Assembly: GCA_028023455.1 (NCBI GenBank)
Contig: JAQFVV010000143.1
Location: 1,466,001 to 1,530,000, forward strand
Length of the DNA: 64,000 nt
From: Epiperipatus broadwayi
Lineage: Eukaryota; Onychophora; Udeonychophora; Euonychophora; Peripatidae
Direction: 5' to 3'
The position numbers and the translations under genes are program-made. Of this stretch, positions 60,115 to 64,000 are shown piece by piece. Below the pieces are notes generated by a model. It did not search any database, was not told the origin of the DNA, and saw nothing but the letters and a program-made list of their open reading frames with translations. Numbering within the stretch: the stretch's first letter is position 1; every line of letters starts with the position of its first letter.

Positions 60115-60422
60115 TTAAAATATTCTAAGACCATGTCTAATTGTAGCTCTCCAATGTATTCTATTCGCTACCATTTCTTCCTTGAGAACAATCAGCATTG
60201 AACTACTTTAGAATAGTTTTTAAATAATTCTTATAACATAAATGAGATTTCTCTCTTCTATGAACACCTATACTAAAAACTTCTTTTTTTAAAGTATTCT
60301 AAGACTATCTAATTGTAGCCTTCCAATGTATTAATGTTCACTACCATATCTTCTTTAAAAACAATCAACATTGAAGTTCTTTAAAATGTCTTTTAGATCA
60401 TTCTTACTACCACTCTATCACT
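60115..60422. repeat. Direct tandem pair of about 175 bp period
   Basis: The unit from AATATTCTAAGACCATGTC to ATAATTCTTATAAC at about 60118-60240 recurs from AGTATTCTAAGACTATC at about 60292 to ATCATTCTTACTACC at about 60413. Divergence is moderate. Function unknown. Confidence 0.75.
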
Positions 60423-61199
60423 TTAATGAGAAATTCCCCAGGCAGATTACTTATTCAGGTTATGTGAAATATGCCATTTTTAAAATCACATTCTGTAGGC
60501 CTCTTCCACTTCTTTGTAAGCAGGAAGATTCCTAATTAGAGCTGCCTAAACATACAATCTTTGCCTGATAAAGTCATTGTTTCTAATCCAGTTTTAAATT
60601 GAGTAATTAGAGATTGTACTAACTTGAGAAAATAAATCACAACTAAAAATTTTCAATTTAATAATCCTAAGGACATGAACTAAAAAAAAATAATGAAAAA
60701 GTGAATTGTAGTCAGAAATGCCATGCTCATAGCTCAAGAATGGAAATATAGTTGCACAAACTTACAATTCCATTGTCACAGTCAGTATATGGAGATGAAC
60801 AATGACAATAGTGGCTCATCATGGTGATTATGCCTATACTAACACATGTGAATGAAAGAAGAAAAAGGCAGAGACAAAAAGACTATTAGTACTGAAAATA
60901 GCACTTAGCCCTTTGATAAACCAAGATCCTATCCTGCAAGGCAGCAGAAAATACTCTTGATTAGGTATTGTTTATTTATTATTCACAATTAATCTTATAT
61001 CTGAAGACCATTCCACTTACTGCCAGCTATGTGTTTATTGGTAGCATCAGCATGATAAATCACATTATCACTTATATACATTAAGTGCAAATTTTCTACA
61101 GTAGTAAGGTAATTTGAATATTAACAAATACTGTTGAACAGATTTTTAAAAAAACATCAGCATTATTTTATATTTTATTCTCTGATATGTCTGTTGCTA

Positions 61200-61248
61200 C
61201 CACTGCTGCTGCTACTGCGACTGCTACTACTACTACTACTACTACTAT

Positions 61249-61285
<37 letters not shown>

Positions 61286-61306
61286 GTTATTATTATTATT
61301 ATTATT
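61200..61306 (+). repeat. Compound trinucleotide microsatellite (CTG)n(CTA)n(TTA)n
   Basis: A few CTG units give way to a long CTA/TAC run with one interruption and then to TTA units. It is the longest microsatellite in the window. Confidence 0.93.
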
Positions 61307-61825
61307 TATTTAAATATATATTAATCATTTTACTCACTTACTTCAATGTAATTTTTAAGTTTTAATTAAATTCTTGATCACTTCTCTAAAAAAATTGATT
61401 ATTTGTATTGCTAATAGTATTTAAAAAATATAATTAATTCGTTTGTTATTCTATTTGAGTTGCTTTAAAATGTAAAAAAAAAATATTTTTTTTTTGCAAA
61501 TTTTAAAGTTGGATAAAATATTGCATTTATGTGAGTTTTAAATTGTATTGCTTATTGTAGATAAATCGGACAATCAAATTTTAAATCGATAACCATTAGT
61601 TTCAGTAAAATAAATGAGTTTTTTTTGATAAAACGATTATAGGAGGCAGGTGTATCATAAAATTCAGGTATTAAATAGTTAAATTTATTTCAAATTTATT
61701 AATAATACAAAGCTCTTTTTATCAATTGATTTTATTCTATGCATTAAACAAAATTGGAGAGTTTTTTATATTTCTCATCAATACAAAGTAATATACTAAT
61801 GATTATATGTAGGGTTTATTTATAC

Positions 61826-61912
61826 CATATTTTCTGGGTGCATGGAATGCATTTTTTACCCTCAAAATATATCTAAAATATGTGGTGCATCTTATGCAGC
61901 AGTAATCCAAAT
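61826..61912. mobile_element. Probable DNA-transposon end fragment
   Basis: ACCATATTTTCTGGGTGCAT, followed by GCATTTTTTACCCTCAAAAT and a return through GTGGTGCATCTTATGC, resembles a widespread animal non-autonomous DNA-transposon terminus with a TAAGACGCAC-type hairpin. The family name is uncertain and only one end is present. Confidence 0.35.
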
Positions 61913-62735
61913 TATGAGTTAAAATTTTAGTCAGTCTAAAACTGATTTACATTAATATACATATATACATTGTACCTATTTCATTAGGGCAGAATATACT
62001 TAAAAGCTATTTTTTAAAAAAAAAATTAAAATAAAATAAATATAAGTACTATAATTGTCATAATAATGTTTATAGGGACTTAAAATTTATTGGTATGAAT
62101 TTATAAGTGGTTAAAAAATATTTAATGCTATTTTAAAAGTTAAGATAATAAAAAAGCATAATAAGTTAATATTGTATAGTAGGAATAAATGGTCAAAGTT
62201 ATAAGTTAAAAATGTATTGAATATTTTGTTGAATAAACCTTTGAAACCATTAATTTTTAATATAATGTTTAATATTCAAATAAGCTATTAAATTTATCTT
62301 CTAAAATTATGTTTAAAATTATATAAAATTCTTTATTAAAGTTTTAATTCTTGTAATATATTACATGTTTTAGTTTTAGTAATGTTAAAAAATGTCAAAA
62401 TTTATTATTCCAAATTTTTATTATTGTATTTAATATTTTTCTTTAATATAATATTTTTTGTAATTAAATATTTATTTAATTGATTTCAGACAGTGAGTTT
62501 TAAAAATTGCAACATGTCTGTCTGGATAATGGTCATGTGATGCTAGTGTTAGAGAATCTGCATGCATACATTTAAAGGAAATTTTTTATTTACTTTATAA
62601 AAATTGTTACTAAAATTGAGGCATTTGTACATGATAAAAATAAATATAGAATATTATTTAATTAGTTTTTAAAGATATTTTAAATTAGTAAATATAAATT
62701 AAAAAATGGATACATTTTTATTAAATGTTTGTTAA

Positions 62736-63571
62736 CCCTTTAACTGTCCAATTGTTCATTCGCTGCAGGTGGTATCACTCAAAGCTTTTAATTAGCCGAT
62801 GCACAAAATAATGTATCAATTTTTCAAAAGTTATTGACCGTTTTTTTAAATATATTCACTTTAGTTTCGTTTTTAAAAAGTATATTAGTAATTTCTCACA
62901 TTATAAAAATAAACGAAAGTTTGTTCAAAAATAAATTTTGATTTTTAATTTTAAAAATATTTGTTACGGTTGACATGAAAAGAAACGGCAATCATAATTT
63001 CACGTTATGATTTTTTTTTCCCGACTTTGCAATAAATAAATAATTCTTGCTAAAATCATAACTATTTTTGTAAAATAATATTTATTTTTGACATATTATA
63101 TGAAAATAATTTGTATTTTATTTGTATTTCATCAAAAAATATTTTTAAAATGCTCTAAAACATTCGTTTATCATTTTCAAAATAAAACAAAAGCGTTCGT
63201 AAATTTTTAATTTTTGGCAGCCATATAAAAATTTTAACAGCCAATAAGATTCAAGAAAAGATGATGAGAAGGCGGACTTTCCATTTCTTTTGTTTACAAA
63301 ATTTCAACAGCCAATAAGATTCAAGAAAAGATGTGAAAAGGCAGTGCTTAGTTTTGTTTGACATAAATCATCAATTAATTGATTTTTTACTTGTAAAATA
63401 ATTCAATAGATGGCAGTATATTATAAAACTTTTTGCGTTCTAAAAAATGACGTTAAAACCGTAAACGTAGTCCAAAAACTAAGCAATTTACAGCGATGTC
63501 AAATTTACTCGATTAAAACGAATATGTATCAAAAATTGCCTCGATTAAGAACGAGTCAAACAGTTAAAAGG
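62736..63571. mobile_element. piggyBac-type non-autonomous element flanked by TTAA
   Basis: The left end is TTAA then CCCTTTAACTGTCC (62732-62749). The right end, read inward on the minus strand, is TTAA then CCTTTTAACTGTTTGAC (63575-63555). The TTAA at 62732-62735 and 63572-63575 is the exact target duplication of piggyBac elements, and CCCTTT-type termini are common among them. The 836 bp interior has no transposase frame, so it is a MITE-like derivative. It contains a 70 bp direct repeat at about 63231-63335. Confidence 0.75.
63231..63335. repeat. Direct repeat inside the piggyBac-type element
   Basis: AACAGCCAATAAGATTCAAG followed by AAAAGATG occurs at about 63236 and again at about 63306, 70 bp apart. 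Each copy has a CCAAT pentamer. Confidence 0.8.
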
Positions 63572-63575
63572 TTAA

Positions 63576-64000
63576 ATTAGTAAAGAATTATTAAAATATG
63601 TTATTTTAAAATATTTGGTTGGTTTAAATATAATTATAAAATTAATTGAGAATTAAATATCATATTATTATTTATGTAACAGCTAATCAGATGTAATGAT
63701 AGCTATCTGAGGAATTCTCAAATGAAAACACAAGACAGATTTTACAAGAAAAAGATGTTTCCACCCTTTTCTTTATTTAACTTTCTACATATACAGATAA
63801 GCATTCTAGAAGCGCATGCAAGAGGATTCAGCCTTTCAATTTAATTTCAAAACTACTTGCACTTTATAAAATAAATATTATTTATATGTTACTGTCAATT
63901 CATAACATCTGAAAAAATTCCTTCATAGTAAATTGTAAGATTTTGTATTGGATATTTATTAATCGTATGCAGTGAGTTAAATGTGAAGATTTTTAAAACT
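63576..64000. other. AT-rich end of window
   Basis: No gene or repeat recognised. Confidence 0.45.

Noticed and set aside
1-64000. CRISPR array, bacterial operons or phage
   Set aside because: No regularly spaced short repeats with unique spacers, and the sequence is clearly eukaryotic in its mobile elements and composition.

Overview
The window is eukaryotic nuclear DNA, almost certainly from an invertebrate animal. It is very AT-rich, has no operon-like gene packing, and is dominated by decayed transposable elements: RTE-type LINEs, a Penelope-like element with a GIY-YIG endonuclease, tRNA-like SINE families, a Tigger/pogo remnant and a piggyBac-type non-autonomous element. I cannot name the phylum from sequence alone. 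I found no convincing host protein-coding gene, and most open frames over 60 codons are chance AT-rich frames or parts of transposons.

Layout. 0-5 kb: two 3' fragments of one LINE family in opposite orientation, then a 1.1 kb near-symmetric palindrome. 5-11 kb: three insertions of a short repeat here called family 1. 11-16 kb: one copy of SINE-like family 2, a heavily decayed second LINE family, and small foldback fragments. 18.2-24.4 kb: a composite Penelope-like insertion made of an inverted partial copy, a direct partial copy and a near-complete body, bounded by a 10 bp direct repeat and carrying three separate family 2 insertions, each with its own target-site duplication. 24.5-25.2 kb: a palindromic tRNA-like repeat (family 3). 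28.9-31.7 kb: the best-preserved LINE, RTE-like, on the minus strand, with both endonuclease and reverse transcriptase regions. 33.1-35.1 kb: a second copy of the same LINE with an inverted 5' segment and a perfect 12 bp target-site duplication. 35-57 kb: more family 1 copies (including dimers), a Tigger remnant at 43.0-44.4 kb, a second family 3 palindrome at 48.8 kb and a perfect foldback at 50.9 kb. 59-64 kb: a small palindrome, a trinucleotide microsatellite, a probable DNA-transposon end and a TTAA-flanked piggyBac-type element.

How the parts relate. The LINEs and the Penelope element encode the only recognisable enzymes, and all are broken by frameshifts or stops. The short families have 9-17 bp target-site duplications, which suggests mobilisation by target-primed reverse transcription, perhaps with enzymes like those seen here. 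The most striking property is that unrelated families repeatedly occur as inverted dimers whose arms have diverged from each other. Nesting gives a relative order: the Penelope insertion came first and family 2 copies landed in it later.
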